Counted from the stretch's first letter, positions 27,602-37,192 are shown. The stretch: DNA of 64,000 nt from Cognatitamlana onchidii (GCF_004804355.1 NZ_SRWZ01000002.1:310001-374000); one strand, 5' to 3'. The notes: generated by a model not told the origin, from the letters alone. Numbers and translations: made by a program.

Positions 27602-30600
27602 ATGAAGGTACTTCTATTAACTAAAAGCTTGATTAAGAAACGCGCAATTGTGCTAGTATTATTTCTGGTTTCTACTATTCTTCCTCTAAAAGTCGTGTCA
27701 CAGGTTACGTTTTTAGAAAGTTCGCAAGTAACAGATAAAGCGCTTTACTTTTGGAAGGCAGACGACCCAAAACCATTTCATTATGGAAGAAGTATAAACC
27801 CTCATGGTAATTGTATGAAGGTATCAAACGGTTATGTATTTTATACATGGTATCGTGGCGGTTGGTCAGATCGAACTTTAATGATTTCTAGAAAAAAAAT
27901 TGGTGAAGGTAACTGGGTGCATGTAGCGCTTCCTGCCAAAATGAGTTTAGTAGGAGGTAAAGGCGATACGCACTTAACAACTAATGTAGGCATTTGCTCT
28001 ATAGATGGTACGGTGCATTTAATGTTTGATCATCATAATGAAGATTTAAATTATATACGCTCCAAGAAGAACATAGCTTACGGTCCAGATAGTGATTTTA
28101 TAGCCGATAATTTTCTGCCTCAGCAAGATTACTTAATTCCGGGTAAAAAAGTAACTGGAGTAACCTATCCTGATTTATTTACTAACGATCTAGGAGAAAT
28201 GTATTTTGAAAGACGTCTGGGTTCTGCGGTTGGTGGTGATATTATTATGACATATTACAATGGGGATACTTGGTCTAATGAGGTTAAAATTATACAAGGA
28301 CGAGGTGCCGAAGTAACCCAAGGAGAGCGCAATTTTTGTTATGGAAGCGCAAAATATATAAATGGTAAATTTTACTATGTATACTCTCCCCGATGGGCTG
28401 AGTCGCCTACACGATTAAATGAGGGGGTTTACGTTATGGAACTTGGGGAACATATGGATGATAAAGCAACAACATTAGATGGAAAAAGTTATGATTTACC
28501 AGTTATAGATCATGCACCATTTTTTATTGCAGATCCGAGGAGTATACCCGATAATGAGGGTTGGGCCGGTGGACCTCAGTTGGCTATTTCTCCTAAAAAT
28601 GACATTTATGCGTACATAAAACCAAAAGGTACAAACGCATACAATTATTTAAGAAGACAAGGCGAAACTGATTTTATAGAAGAGAGAAATAAAGGCTCTT
28701 TAGGCGTGTTTTATGGTAACCGCATGTATAAATTTAACTTATCTGGAGGGGAATTTGTAGTTACTAGTGCATTGGCAGGAACCTATACATGGCGAGAAGA
28801 TTTTAGAACAAGTACAGGTTTAACTGCAAACAAGAGTATTACAATAATGGAAGATGGTGTTATTGCTGTTGTATTTAGCGAACATAAAAACAGTGCTGAA
28901 GTACCTATCCATTGTTTTGTGTTTCAGTTAACAAAGGAAGAATATACACCACAGACCGTAACTTTTGATGCCTTGGTAGCAAAAACGGAAGGAGATTCAG
29001 ATTTTTTATTAAATGCCACTGCAAGTTCTGGGTTACCTGTTACTTTTAGGTCTGCCAATACCAATATTGCTCGTGTGGTGAATGGAAACGAAGTTCAAAT
29101 TATGGGTGTGGGCTCGTGTGATATTGTTGCTAGTCAAAAAGGCAATGGTGTTTATGATGAAGCGCCAGAGGTGTTACAAGCTCTAGTGGTTAACGCAAAT
29201 GCCTCTAAGTCGAATCAAACAATTACATTCAGTTTATCTCCAAATACATATACATGGGGGAACCCTGATCAAGTGTTAAATGCCAGCGCTAGTTCCGGTT
29301 TGCCAGTACAATATGAAAGTACAAATACAGACGTCGCTATTATTGTAGATGGAAAAATACAAGTAAAGCGAGCAGGAACAACTACCATAAAGGCCTTACA
29401 GCCCGGTGATGATACGTACAATGCAGCGCCAATAGTAGGTCATGAATATACCGTTCCTGTAAGGGAGCAGATAATTACTTTTCAGGATATTTCGGAGGTG
29501 GCCTCTGGAGATCCAGCCTTTGGTCTTATAGCAACTAGTAATAACCCCGACGCTAATTTAAGATTTGTATGTCCTAATAATCAGGTCGCTATTGTCTGGA
29601 GTGACCAAGTAAGACATGTTTTAGGAGCAGGTACTGCAACGGTTACAGTTTCAGATACAGGGAATGATTACTTTACATCTGCACAAGCTTCAAAAACAAT
29701 TACAGTAAATCCTAAAACTCATAAAATTCCAACGGAAATTGAGGCAGAGCATTATAGGCTAAAGAATGGCGTCAATGTTACCCGTTGGAGTAACTCAATC
29801 TTTTATCTAAATTCATGGAATACTAATGATTATGCCGAATATATCATCGATGTGCCAGAGGATGGTCTTTATGATATCGAGGTTTTTGCGGCCTCTACCG
29901 GGGCTTCGAAAAAGCTTAAGATTATGCAAGGTTCAACGCTACTTAAATCTATCACGCTAAGGACAACTCCAAATCTCACAAGATTTTTGGGAACAAAATC
30001 TACAATTACACTACAGAAAGGAGTGAAAAATATTAGAGTTGTTGGCGAAATAGGTGGGTTTAATTTTGATAAAATGAAAATCACTAATGGTCAAGGCGGA
30101 ACAGAAGAAGGTGTTTATAAACTAGTAAATGTAGCTACAGGAAAGTTTTTAGGGGCTGCAGCCAGTTCTCAACCTGTGGTTATGCATGATACGGGGGAAG
30201 GCGTAGATAAGAAATGGGAGTTTATTAAAGTAAATTTTGAAGAAGTCGATTTTTATAATATCGATAGTCAAGATAGCGGTATTTTACGAGCAACTGGGGG
30301 AGGGTTTGGTGCAGGACCTTATCTTGTTGTAAGTACAACTAAAGGCCCTCCCGCAACAACTGGACATACTGATAAAATATGGACGGTACATCATAATTCA
30401 TCAGATAATACCTTTAGTTTTGAGGCTAAAACGAACAATAGATTTTTATACCATCACGCAGATGGAAATTGTTATAACCTTCTTAAGGGTACGGATTTTG
30501 TTGATGGTGATCCAAGAAGCAAATGGCAAGTTGTGGGTACTGGCGGTCCATTACTAAGTATTAATAAAGGTGATTTAGAAATATCTTCTTTAAAAGTATA

Positions 30601-30820
30601 TCCAAATCCAGCCTCTAATGAGTTCACTATTGCTTTTCAAAATATAAATAACGCTGAAGTGAACATATACGACCTTTTGGGAAAAGTTGTATACAAAAGC
30701 TCAACTAGTAATGGTGTTATTCAAGTAAAACAAGCTCATGGTTTACCTTCTGGTATGTATTTAGTCAAAGCGTTAACTGATGATAATAAGGTATATCACA
30801 CCAAATTGGTGATTAAATAA
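27602..30820 (+). CDS. Multidomain PL24-type ulvan lyase, T9SS-secreted (3)
   Basis: 1072 residues, the largest lyase of the array. After a signal-like N-terminus (to about residue 34, VVSQ) comes a diverged propeller (about 35-450) with VFYTWYRGGWSDRT, GDTHLTTNVG, MFDHHNED and TYPDLFTNDLGEMYFERR (Tyr and Arg again 16 apart). Then three Ig-like repeats (about 452-535, 537-620, 621-705; each begins like QTITF/QIITF). Next a CBM6-like module (EIEAEHYRLKNGV, NDYAEYIIDVPEDGLYDIEV; about 708-828), the shared lectin-like module (about 834-985) and a T9SS tail (from about 995). Predicted extracellular ulvan lyase with extra reach and binding capacity, perhaps for intact cell walls. Confidence 0.8.
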   Translation: MKVLLLTKSLIKKRAIVLVLFLVSTILPLKVVSQVTFLESSQVTDKALYFWKADDPKPFHYGRSINPHGNCMKVSNGYVFYTWYRGGWSDRTLMISRKKIGEGNWVHVALPAKMSLVGGKGDTHLTTNVGICSIDGTVHLMFDHHNEDLNYIRSKKNIAYGPDSDFIADNFLPQQDYLIPGKKVTGVTYPDLFTNDLGEMYFERRLGSAVGGDIIMTYYNGDTWSNEVKIIQGRGAEVTQGERNFCYGSAKYINGKFYYVYSPRWAESPTRLNEGVYVMELGEHMDDKATTLDGKSYDLPVIDHAPFFIADPRSIPDNEGWAGGPQLAISPKNDIYAYIKPKGTNAYNYLRRQGETDFIEERNKGSLGVFYGNRMYKFNLSGGEFVVTSALAGTYTWREDFRTSTGLTANKSITIMEDGVIAVVFSEHKNSAEVPIHCFVFQLTKEEYTPQTVTFDALVAKTEGDSDFLLNATASSGLPVTFRSANTNIARVVNGNEVQIMGVGSCDIVASQKGNGVYDEAPEVLQALVVNANASKSNQTITFSLSPNTYTWGNPDQVLNASASSGLPVQYESTNTDVAIIVDGKIQVKRAGTTTIKALQPGDDTYNAAPIVGHEYTVPVREQIITFQDISEVASGDPAFGLIATSNNPDANLRFVCPNNQVAIVWSDQVRHVLGAGTATVTVSDTGNDYFTSAQASKTITVNPKTHKIPTEIEAEHYRLKNGVNVTRWSNSIFYLNSWNTNDYAEYIIDVPEDGLYDIEVFAASTGASKKLKIMQGSTLLKSITLRTTPNLTRFLGTKSTITLQKGVKNIRVVGEIGGFNFDKMKITNGQGGTEEGVYKLVNVATGKFLGAAASSQPVVMHDTGEGVDKKWEFIKVNFEEVDFYNIDSQDSGILRATGGGFGAGPYLVVSTTKGPPATTGHTDKIWTVHHNSSDNTFSFEAKTNNRFLYHHADGNCYNLLKGTDFVDGDPRSKWQVVGTGGPLLSINKGDLEISSLKVYPNPASNEFTIAFQNINNAEVNIYDLLGKVVYKSSTSNGVIQVKQAHGLPSGMYLVKALTDDNKVYHTKLVIK

Positions 30821-30849
30821 CAATAATTAAAATTAACTCTATTAAAGCA

Positions 30850-30880
30850 AAGCCAGAACATATTTGTTTCTGGCTTTTTA
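30850..30880 (+). terminator. Rho-independent terminator at the end of the lyase array
   Basis: AAGCCAGAA (30850-30858) pairs perfectly with TTCTGGCTT (30868-30876) around a 9-base loop and runs into T residues. It lies 30 bp after the lyase stop and just before the next operator. Confidence 0.8.
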
Positions 30881-30888
30881 TCTTTAAT

Positions 30889-30905
30889 ACAGGACAAAAC
30901 AGGAT
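30889..30905 (+). promoter_or_regulatory. 10-bp-period direct repeat operator (Tat-lipoprotein enzyme)
   Basis: ACAGGAC (30889-30895) and ACAGGAT (30899-30905), 50 bp before ATG 30956. TAAATTC at 30927-30933 starts 22 bp after the repeat. It directly follows the terminator. Confidence 0.6.
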
Positions 30906-30955
30906 GGTTTATAAAGGTTGTTTTTTTAAATTCAACCTGTTTAAATAATTACTAA

Positions 30956-32869
30956 ATGAAAAGACGTAACTTCCTTCAACTATCAACACTAGCAGGTGTT
31001 GGTTTGTCATTACCTATAGCAGGATTGTTAAATGCTTGCGAAAATCACCCAGAACATTCAATCGAATTTAAAAACTTAATCACAGGTTTGTTAAAGGATT
31101 GGAGTGATGGTATGTTAAAAGTACAAATTAACAATCCGTCAAATTTGGAAGAACATGGAGCTTTAGGTTGCCCATCATGTTCGCATATTCATGGGCGGTG
31201 TATGGATGCGGTGTACCCGTTTTTGTATATGGCAGATAAAACTGGTGATGAAAAGTATGTAGAAGGCGCTAAATTGGTCATGACTTGGGCCGAAAATAAT
31301 GTCTCTCAAGAAAGTGGTGCTTGGACCGTGATAAGAAATCCTAAATCATGGAAAGGTATTACAGTGTTTGGAGCCATCGCTTTGGCGGAAGCATTACATT
31401 ACCATGGTCATGTTTTAGACGATGAAACACATGCTGCTTGGACAAACCGTTTGGAACGGGCAGGACAATACATTTATGATACCTTTACTATAGATTTTAC
31501 AAATATTAACTATCCAGGAACAGCAGTTTACGGGCTTAATTTGATAGGCAATGTTTTAAATAGAGAAGATTTTAAAGCCAAGAGTAAAACATTAGCTTCT
31601 GAAGTAAAAGCTTATTTTACACCAAACGAAGGCTTGCTATTCGGAGAGTGCAAAAAGAGTTCCAGTAAACTAAGCGAAAAAGGGTTGCATGGCGTAGATT
31701 TAGGATATAATGTAGAGGAAACCTTGAATAGCTTAGTCATGTATGCGCTTAAGGAAAAGGATGAAGAACTTTTACAAATCTTAACTAAATCTCTGAATAG
31801 TCATTTAGAATTTATGTTACCAGATGGTGCCTGGGATAACAGTTGGGGCAATAGAATGTATAAATGGAGCTACTGGGGGAGTAGAACCTGTGATGGTAGC
31901 CAACCGGCATTTGGAATGATGTCTCATATTAACCCTGCGTTTGGAACAGCAGCAGTAAAAAATACAGAATTGTTGCAACGATGTACAGCAGATGGCTTAA
32001 TTCACGGAGGACCTGGGTTTATTGAGGCAGGAATTCCACCTTGTGTGCATCATACTTTTACACATGCAAAACCTTTAGCAGCCTTATTAGATCATTGGGA
32101 TCATTTACCAGAAATAAATGCAAATGCAGCGTTACCTAGAACTGCGGCAGATGGTGTAAAACATTTTAAGGATTTAGATGTGTATTTGTTTGCAAGAGGC
32201 GATTGGAGAGGTACTGTAAGTGCTTACGATGCAGAGTATCACTATAAAAATGATTATCGTCAAGCATCAGGTGGTGCTTTAGGGGTTTTATACCATAATA
32301 AAGTAGGTTTGTTATGCGCCGCAAGTATGGCAAAATATGAAATGGTTGAGAAAAACAATCAACAAATACAACCTGGTAAAGATGTTTGCTTAACACCGAG
32401 AGTTGAGGTGTTTAAAGATGATGTTTGGTATACAAACTTATACGATTTACCAGCAACAGTGGTTTCTAAAGACCAAAACGGAACCATAGAACTACTAGCT
32501 GATGTAAAATTAAAAAATGTCGATAGAGAAGAAGTTACAGAAACTGCGTCTGCATTTAATATTGCTTATAATTGTACAGTAGATAAAACCGAAATTACAG
32601 TAAGTACAAAGCAAGCTATCAAAGCGCAAACTACTTTTGTCTTGCCTATCGTTTCACCTGCAAGCGAGGTAGTTACAAATATTAGCGAAAACGAAATCAC
32701 TATTCAAAAGCCAGAAGGATTAGTTACTGTGAAAGCTAATGCCCCTATTAAAATAAAAGCACTCGAAGGTAAAAGAACCTTTAATATGGTACCTGGCGTT
32801 GAAGCTTTGCCTTTTGAAATCTTTTTTGAACATAAAAAGGAACTAAAAATATCAATTGTAGTTAGTTAA
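30956..32869 (+). CDS. Tat-exported six-hairpin-type glycosidase, possibly GH154
   Basis: 637 residues. The N-terminus KRRNFLQLSTLAGVG is a twin-arginine signal, and LLNAC (C28) adds a lipobox, so this is probably a Tat-exported lipoprotein. Residues ~35-400 are helix-rich with repeated aromatic/glycine segments (LGCPSCSHIHGRCMDAVYPF, DGAWDNSWGNRMYKWSYWGS, DGLIHGGPGFIEAG), as in (alpha/alpha)6-toroid enzymes. The C-terminal ~230 residues are beta-rich. This resembles proteins now grouped as beta-glucuronidase family GH154 or heparinase-II-like enzymes, which I cannot separate by eye. A role in removing glucuronate from ulvan fragments is inferred. Its 3' end overlaps the oppositely oriented AraC gene by 8 bp. 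Confidence 0.6.
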   Translation: MKRRNFLQLSTLAGVGLSLPIAGLLNACENHPEHSIEFKNLITGLLKDWSDGMLKVQINNPSNLEEHGALGCPSCSHIHGRCMDAVYPFLYMADKTGDEKYVEGAKLVMTWAENNVSQESGAWTVIRNPKSWKGITVFGAIALAEALHYHGHVLDDETHAAWTNRLERAGQYIYDTFTIDFTNINYPGTAVYGLNLIGNVLNREDFKAKSKTLASEVKAYFTPNEGLLFGECKKSSSKLSEKGLHGVDLGYNVEETLNSLVMYALKEKDEELLQILTKSLNSHLEFMLPDGAWDNSWGNRMYKWSYWGSRTCDGSQPAFGMMSHINPAFGTAAVKNTELLQRCTADGLIHGGPGFIEAGIPPCVHHTFTHAKPLAALLDHWDHLPEINANAALPRTAADGVKHFKDLDVYLFARGDWRGTVSAYDAEYHYKNDYRQASGGALGVLYHNKVGLLCAASMAKYEMVEKNNQQIQPGKDVCLTPRVEVFKDDVWYTNLYDLPATVVSKDQNGTIELLADVKLKNVDREEVTETASAFNIAYNCTVDKTEITVSTKQAIKAQTTFVLPIVSPASEVVTNISENEITIQKPEGLVTVKANAPIKIKALEGKRTFNMVPGVEALPFEIFFEHKKELKISIVVS

Positions 32870-33743
32870 AATTGGATGAATTTCGAAATTTCCCAGGTGC
32901 TAACCCTGTTTTACGTTTAAACAAGCGGTTAAAATAATAGTCCGATTCAAAACCTAATTCAAAAGCAATTTCTTTTTGAGATTTATCTGTCTGTAAAAGG
33001 AGTTCTTTAGCCTTTTCAATTTTCAATAATAGAAAGTATTGCAAAGGCGAAGTGCCTGTTTGCTTTTTAAAGTCTATTCTAAATTTAGAGTAGCTAATGC
33101 CTAATTGGGATGCCAAAGCAACCAAATCTATAGTTTTGTTTATGTTTTTATACATAACTTGTTTTGCTCTAGATACTATTGAACTAAGGTGCTTCGCATT
33201 GCTACCACCGGTTTTAATATTATAAAGTTCGGCCATGAGTTGTAGGCAAATACCCGATGCTAGTCTTTGATAGCCATAAGGTTCTTCATCAAATAATTTA
33301 AAAAGGGTGTTAAAATGATTTAAAACTGAGGGTCTATTGCATTTCGAAATAATTGGGTTTTCACTATTAAAAAAACCATTCAAAAGAAATTTAGAAGCTA
33401 TTTCTCCAGAAAAGCCAACCCATCTTTCTGTCCAACCTGTACTTTTTTTAGGCTTGTAACTATGCCATATCCTAGGGAATAACAAGAACACATCCCCATC
33501 ATTAACGCTTATTTTCCCTGTAGCTTTACTTTGAAAAACTCCCTGCCCTTTTGTAATAAGTACTAAATGAAACTCATTTAAAACACGGCCTTCTTTCCAT
33601 GTGAAATTATATTGATCTGGATGGTCTTTTGATGGGTATTCAGAATTTTTTTCAATAACATTTCGTCCTAAGTTATTTATGTAAAATCCCCAATAATCAT
33701 CGGTTTGTGTGGTGATTAGATATTTTTTATAGCTATTTTTCAT
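32862..33743 (-). CDS. AraC-family transcriptional regulator (second)
   Basis: 293 residues with an N-terminal AraC-binding/cupin domain (HLVLITKGQGVFQSKATGKI, LFPRIWHSYKP) and a C-terminal AraC/XylS double helix-turn-helix (LVALASQLGISYSKFRIDFK, QKEIAFELGFESDYYFNRLF). It is divergent from the GH78 operon across a 179-bp region and probably controls it; rhamnose is the obvious candidate inducer because the operon holds three rhamnosidases and an isomerase-like enzyme, but this is inference. The gene is tail-to-tail with the preceding enzyme, overlapping it by 8 bp. Confidence 0.9.
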   Translation of the reverse strand: MKNSYKKYLITTQTDDYWGFYINNLGRNVIEKNSEYPSKDHPDQYNFTWKEGRVLNEFHLVLITKGQGVFQSKATGKISVNDGDVFLLFPRIWHSYKPKKSTGWTERWVGFSGEIASKFLLNGFFNSENPIISKCNRPSVLNHFNTLFKLFDEEPYGYQRLASGICLQLMAELYNIKTGGSNAKHLSSIVSRAKQVMYKNINKTIDLVALASQLGISYSKFRIDFKKQTGTSPLQYFLLLKIEKAKELLLQTDKSQKEIAFELGFESDYYFNRLFKRKTGLAPGKFRNSSNFN

Positions 33744-33769
33744 ATCATTTTGTGCAACTAATATATCAA

Positions 33770-33851
33770 TTTGTTAATTGTAAATCAGAATAAATTATAG
33801 GAATTTTACAAAAAGTGATAAATCATTGAAAAGTCTTATTTGGTAATTGTA
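33770..33851. promoter_or_regulatory. Repeated TTTGnTAATTGTA in AraC/GH78 intergenic region
   Basis: TTTGTTAATTGTA (33770-33782) recurs as TTTGGTAATTGTA (33839-33851), 12 of 13 identical. TAGCTTG at 33884-33890 resembles a promoter -7 box for the GH78 operon. The locus-wide CAGGAT repeat is absent here. This is a tentative regulator site. Confidence 0.3.
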
Positions 33852-33922
33852 TAATGCAACTGTCAAGGTTTTTATTTCATTTATAGCTTGTATACTAACT
33901 AAATATAAATACCCTTATTAAC

Positions 33923-36900
33923 ATGAAACGTTTGCGTAACACCACTGCGTATCTCAATTTCTTCAGCGTCGTTTTTGCAGCTTTCAGCTTGTTTATAATT
34001 TCTTGCGAACAAGTTGCTACGGTTTCTGTAGCAGAACTAAAATGTGAGTATAAAACTAATCCTTTTGGTATTGACAACACACTACCAAGATTTAGTTGGA
34101 AGCTTGTAGATGCAAACAATACAAAAGGGCAAAAGCAAACCGCATATCAAGTTATAGTTTCTAATAGTTTTGATAATCTTAAAAAGGATTTTGGTAATAT
34201 ATGGGATTCTGGTAAGGTGTTAACCAATGCATCCGTTAATAATATGTTTTCAGGAAGTACTCTAGAATCTGGGAAGCAATACTTCTGGAAAGTAAAAGTT
34301 TGGGATAAAGATGATAGGGTGTCAAATTGGAGTGAACCTGCTCATTTTTCAATGGGCATGTTAGAGGAAAGCGATTGGAAAGGAGCATGGATTTACAAAA
34401 AAGACCAAAACAAAAAGGACCACAATTGGTACAGAAAGAAGGTTTCTTTAGATAAAGTACCCAAATCAGCATTCATTCATATAGCATCTTTTGGGTATCA
34501 TGAATTGTACGTTAATGGGAAGAAAGTAGGCGATGAGGTTATGAATCCCGTAAGTTCCTTTATGAAAAAACGTTTGCCTTATCTTACATATGATATTAAA
34601 GAGTATTTAAAAAAGGGCGATAACGTTATTGGTATTTGGCATGCCGCTGGCTGGGCAAGGTGGGGGCGCGTAAAAGATTATTTCGATCCGCCTTTTGTAT
34701 TTAAAGCTCAGGGTAATATTGATTTAGGTGAAGACACTATCGCTTTAGTCTCAGATGCGTCATGGAAATGTAAAAAAAGCTACAGTTCGTATCATAGTTC
34801 TTGGGATATACTGGATTTTGGTGGTGAAATTATTGACGAACGTTTACGTGAAGATGATTGGAATACCACTGAGTATGATGACAGTAATTGGGCAAATGCT
34901 GTTGTGTTTGATGAAGCAGAAATGCAGGATGTTGGTGTTGCTGATGTTAATTTGGGTCCAAAAGGAGCCATAAGAGCACCTAGTACCGATGCTAATCCGC
35001 CCACAAGTAAAATTACAGCGACCTTAAGTGCACAAATGGTAGAACCACAAGTGAAATTTAAGGAAGTGAAACCTATTGGTGTCGCTAAAAATGAACACGG
35101 ACATTATGTGATTGATATGGGCGAAAACTACACAGGATATTTCGAAATGAATCTGTATAACGGTAAAGAGGGCGATACCGTTACTTTTGAAATTGCCGAC
35201 CATAAAGAGGTGTCCACATCTTGGGAACAGCGCAGTAAATACATTTATGATGAAACCGGCAAAGGCCATTTTACCAATCGATTCAATTTGGCAGGAGGAC
35301 GTTTTGTAACCATTTATGGTATTAATTATAAACCCGAATTAAAAGATATTAAAGGCTATGTTATTACCAATAATCGCAAACAAATAAGTCAGTTTGAAAG
35401 CTCAAGTGAGTTGTTAAATAAGATTTACCAAGTGAATTTGAATACCTACATCGCCAATACGATAGATGGTATTTTGGTTGACTGTCCGCATCGCGAACGC
35501 AGAGGTTGGGGAGAAGTAACTGTGGCCGCCATGTACGGTGATGCCTTACCTAATTTTGAAAGTGGCGCCTACATGATGCAATATGCGCAATTTATGCAAG
35601 ATGCTCAGGCAGATGATGGTAAAATGCGAGCTGTAATTAATGGCGACGATTTTGAGTTTTTGATGTGGATGGCAAACAGTCCAATAACCATTTGGGAAAC
35701 CTACCGTATGTTGGGCGACAAGCAATTATTGGAAAATCATTATCCAACGCTAAAAAAATGGATGCATTGGTTATATGAACATTCTAATTTTGATACCCAA
35801 GATGCCTTGAAAATAGGTGAACGTGGCACGTTGGAATTCCCAGGCTTAGGTGATTGGTGTACGCCACGAGGTAATTTTTGGACGTCGAGTAATTCTCCAG
35901 AATCCGAGCATTTTAATAATTGTGTTTATGCCTTTATGTTAGAATCGGCGAAGGAGATTGCAAAAACTCTCAATAAAAAGGACGATATAAAACTGTACTC
36001 TGATCGTTTAGAAGTTCAACGAAATGCAACACATAAAAAGATATATAATGAGCTAACTGGAAAATACGGAGAAGGGCATCAAGTAAATCAGGCTTTTGCT
36101 TTACTTTCTGGAGTTACTCCCAAGTCAGAAAAACAAAAGGTCTATGATAATTTGGTGGACCAAGTTTTATATAAATTCCCGTATTACGATACCGGTAGTT
36201 CGGGTCAGGCCCTTTACACGCGCTATTTTATAGAACACGGTGAACGGATGGATTTAATTTATGAATTGTTAAAAGATAAACGCCACCCTAGTTACGGCTA
36301 CTTTTTAGAGCAAGGAAAAACCGTGTGGCCAGAACGATGGTCTGCTATCGGTAATAGCCAAATTCATACTTGTTATACGGGTATTGGTGGTTATTTTATT
36401 AAAGGTTTTGCGGGAATTAGACCAGACCCAGAGCGACCAGGTATGCAACAATTTATCGTGAAGCCCGCTCCTGTTGGTGATTTAAACTATGTAAATGCAA
36501 GTTACCAATCCCCTTATGGTGCCATTGTTTCAAATTGGAAAATCGCTGATGAAACAGCGACGTTTCATATAGAAATCCCTATAAATACTTTGGCTAAAGT
36601 TTATATTCCAGCAAATGAAAAAGAATCAGTTTTTGAAGGAGGAATGCCTGCTGAAAAGTCTGAGGGAATTAAATATATTGGTTCTGAGAAAAGCGATGCG
36701 GTTGGTAATTATATCATTTTTGAAGTGGTATCAGGTGTGTATGGTTTTGAAGTATCGGAATTACCAAAAGTAAGTTATCCAGAGCCTTTGAATAAACCCG
36801 ATAATTTGACATTAATTGGTCGTATGAATGCCTCCTCAATGACTATCGATTCTGAAAAACTACCACTTTTTGAAGCATTTAGGGCAAATGATGAAAATCT

Positions 36901-37192
36901 GGAGACTTATTGGAAGGCCGTTACAAAAGCAAACGAATGGTTGGAAGTAGAATGGTTTAAACCGCAAATGTTCAACAAAGTTGTCATTAGTGAAAAAGGT
37001 AACCATATTTCAAACTATAAAATTCGATATTTTAAAAATGAAAAGTGGGTGGATTTGTTAGAAGATACTTATTGTGGTCCTAATAAAATGCATCAATTTC
37101 AGGATGTAATTACTTCAAAGTTTAGAATACTGATAGAAGGTTCTAAAGCTATACCTGGAATTTCAGAATTAGAAATATATTATTCAAATTAA
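33923..37192 (+). CDS. GH78 alpha-L-rhamnosidase-like lipoprotein with discoidin-type C-terminus (1)
   Basis: 1089 residues; lipoprotein signal (FIISC, C28). Domain order: Fn3-like module (ELKCEYKTNPFGIDNTLPRF), beta-sandwich N and D domains with HELYVNGKKVGDEVMNP, the (alpha/alpha)6 barrel with ILVDCPHRERRGWGE, the general-base region VWPERW, a beta-sandwich C domain, and an added discoidin/F5-8C-like module (about 960-1089). It should release or cleave alpha-L-rhamnose in ulvan oligosaccharides. Oddity: the usual W-x-GD of the catalytic motif is W-GE-V here, as in the paralogue at 39760. It is the first gene of a four-gene operon (16-bp gap to the next). Confidence 0.87.
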   Translation: MKRLRNTTAYLNFFSVVFAAFSLFIISCEQVATVSVAELKCEYKTNPFGIDNTLPRFSWKLVDANNTKGQKQTAYQVIVSNSFDNLKKDFGNIWDSGKVLTNASVNNMFSGSTLESGKQYFWKVKVWDKDDRVSNWSEPAHFSMGMLEESDWKGAWIYKKDQNKKDHNWYRKKVSLDKVPKSAFIHIASFGYHELYVNGKKVGDEVMNPVSSFMKKRLPYLTYDIKEYLKKGDNVIGIWHAAGWARWGRVKDYFDPPFVFKAQGNIDLGEDTIALVSDASWKCKKSYSSYHSSWDILDFGGEIIDERLREDDWNTTEYDDSNWANAVVFDEAEMQDVGVADVNLGPKGAIRAPSTDANPPTSKITATLSAQMVEPQVKFKEVKPIGVAKNEHGHYVIDMGENYTGYFEMNLYNGKEGDTVTFEIADHKEVSTSWEQRSKYIYDETGKGHFTNRFNLAGGRFVTIYGINYKPELKDIKGYVITNNRKQISQFESSSELLNKIYQVNLNTYIANTIDGILVDCPHRERRGWGEVTVAAMYGDALPNFESGAYMMQYAQFMQDAQADDGKMRAVINGDDFEFLMWMANSPITIWETYRMLGDKQLLENHYPTLKKWMHWLYEHSNFDTQDALKIGERGTLEFPGLGDWCTPRGNFWTSSNSPESEHFNNCVYAFMLESAKEIAKTLNKKDDIKLYSDRLEVQRNATHKKIYNELTGKYGEGHQVNQAFALLSGVTPKSEKQKVYDNLVDQVLYKFPYYDTGSSGQALYTRYFIEHGERMDLIYELLKDKRHPSYGYFLEQGKTVWPERWSAIGNSQIHTCYTGIGGYFIKGFAGIRPDPERPGMQQFIVKPAPVGDLNYVNASYQSPYGAIVSNWKIADETATFHIEIPINTLAKVYIPANEKESVFEGGMPAEKSEGIKYIGSEKSDAVGNYIIFEVVSGVYGFEVSELPKVSYPEPLNKPDNLTLIGRMNASSMTIDSEKLPLFEAFRANDENLETYWKAVTKANEWLEVEWFKPQMFNKVVISEKGNHISNYKIRYFKNEKWVDLLEDTYCGPNKMHQFQDVITSKFRILIEGSKAIPGISELEIYYSN

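Noticed and set aside
28950-29700. Tandem DNA repeat in the third PL24 lyase
   Set aside because: The repetition is at protein fold level (three Ig-like domains) with low nucleotide identity, so it is not a DNA repeat.
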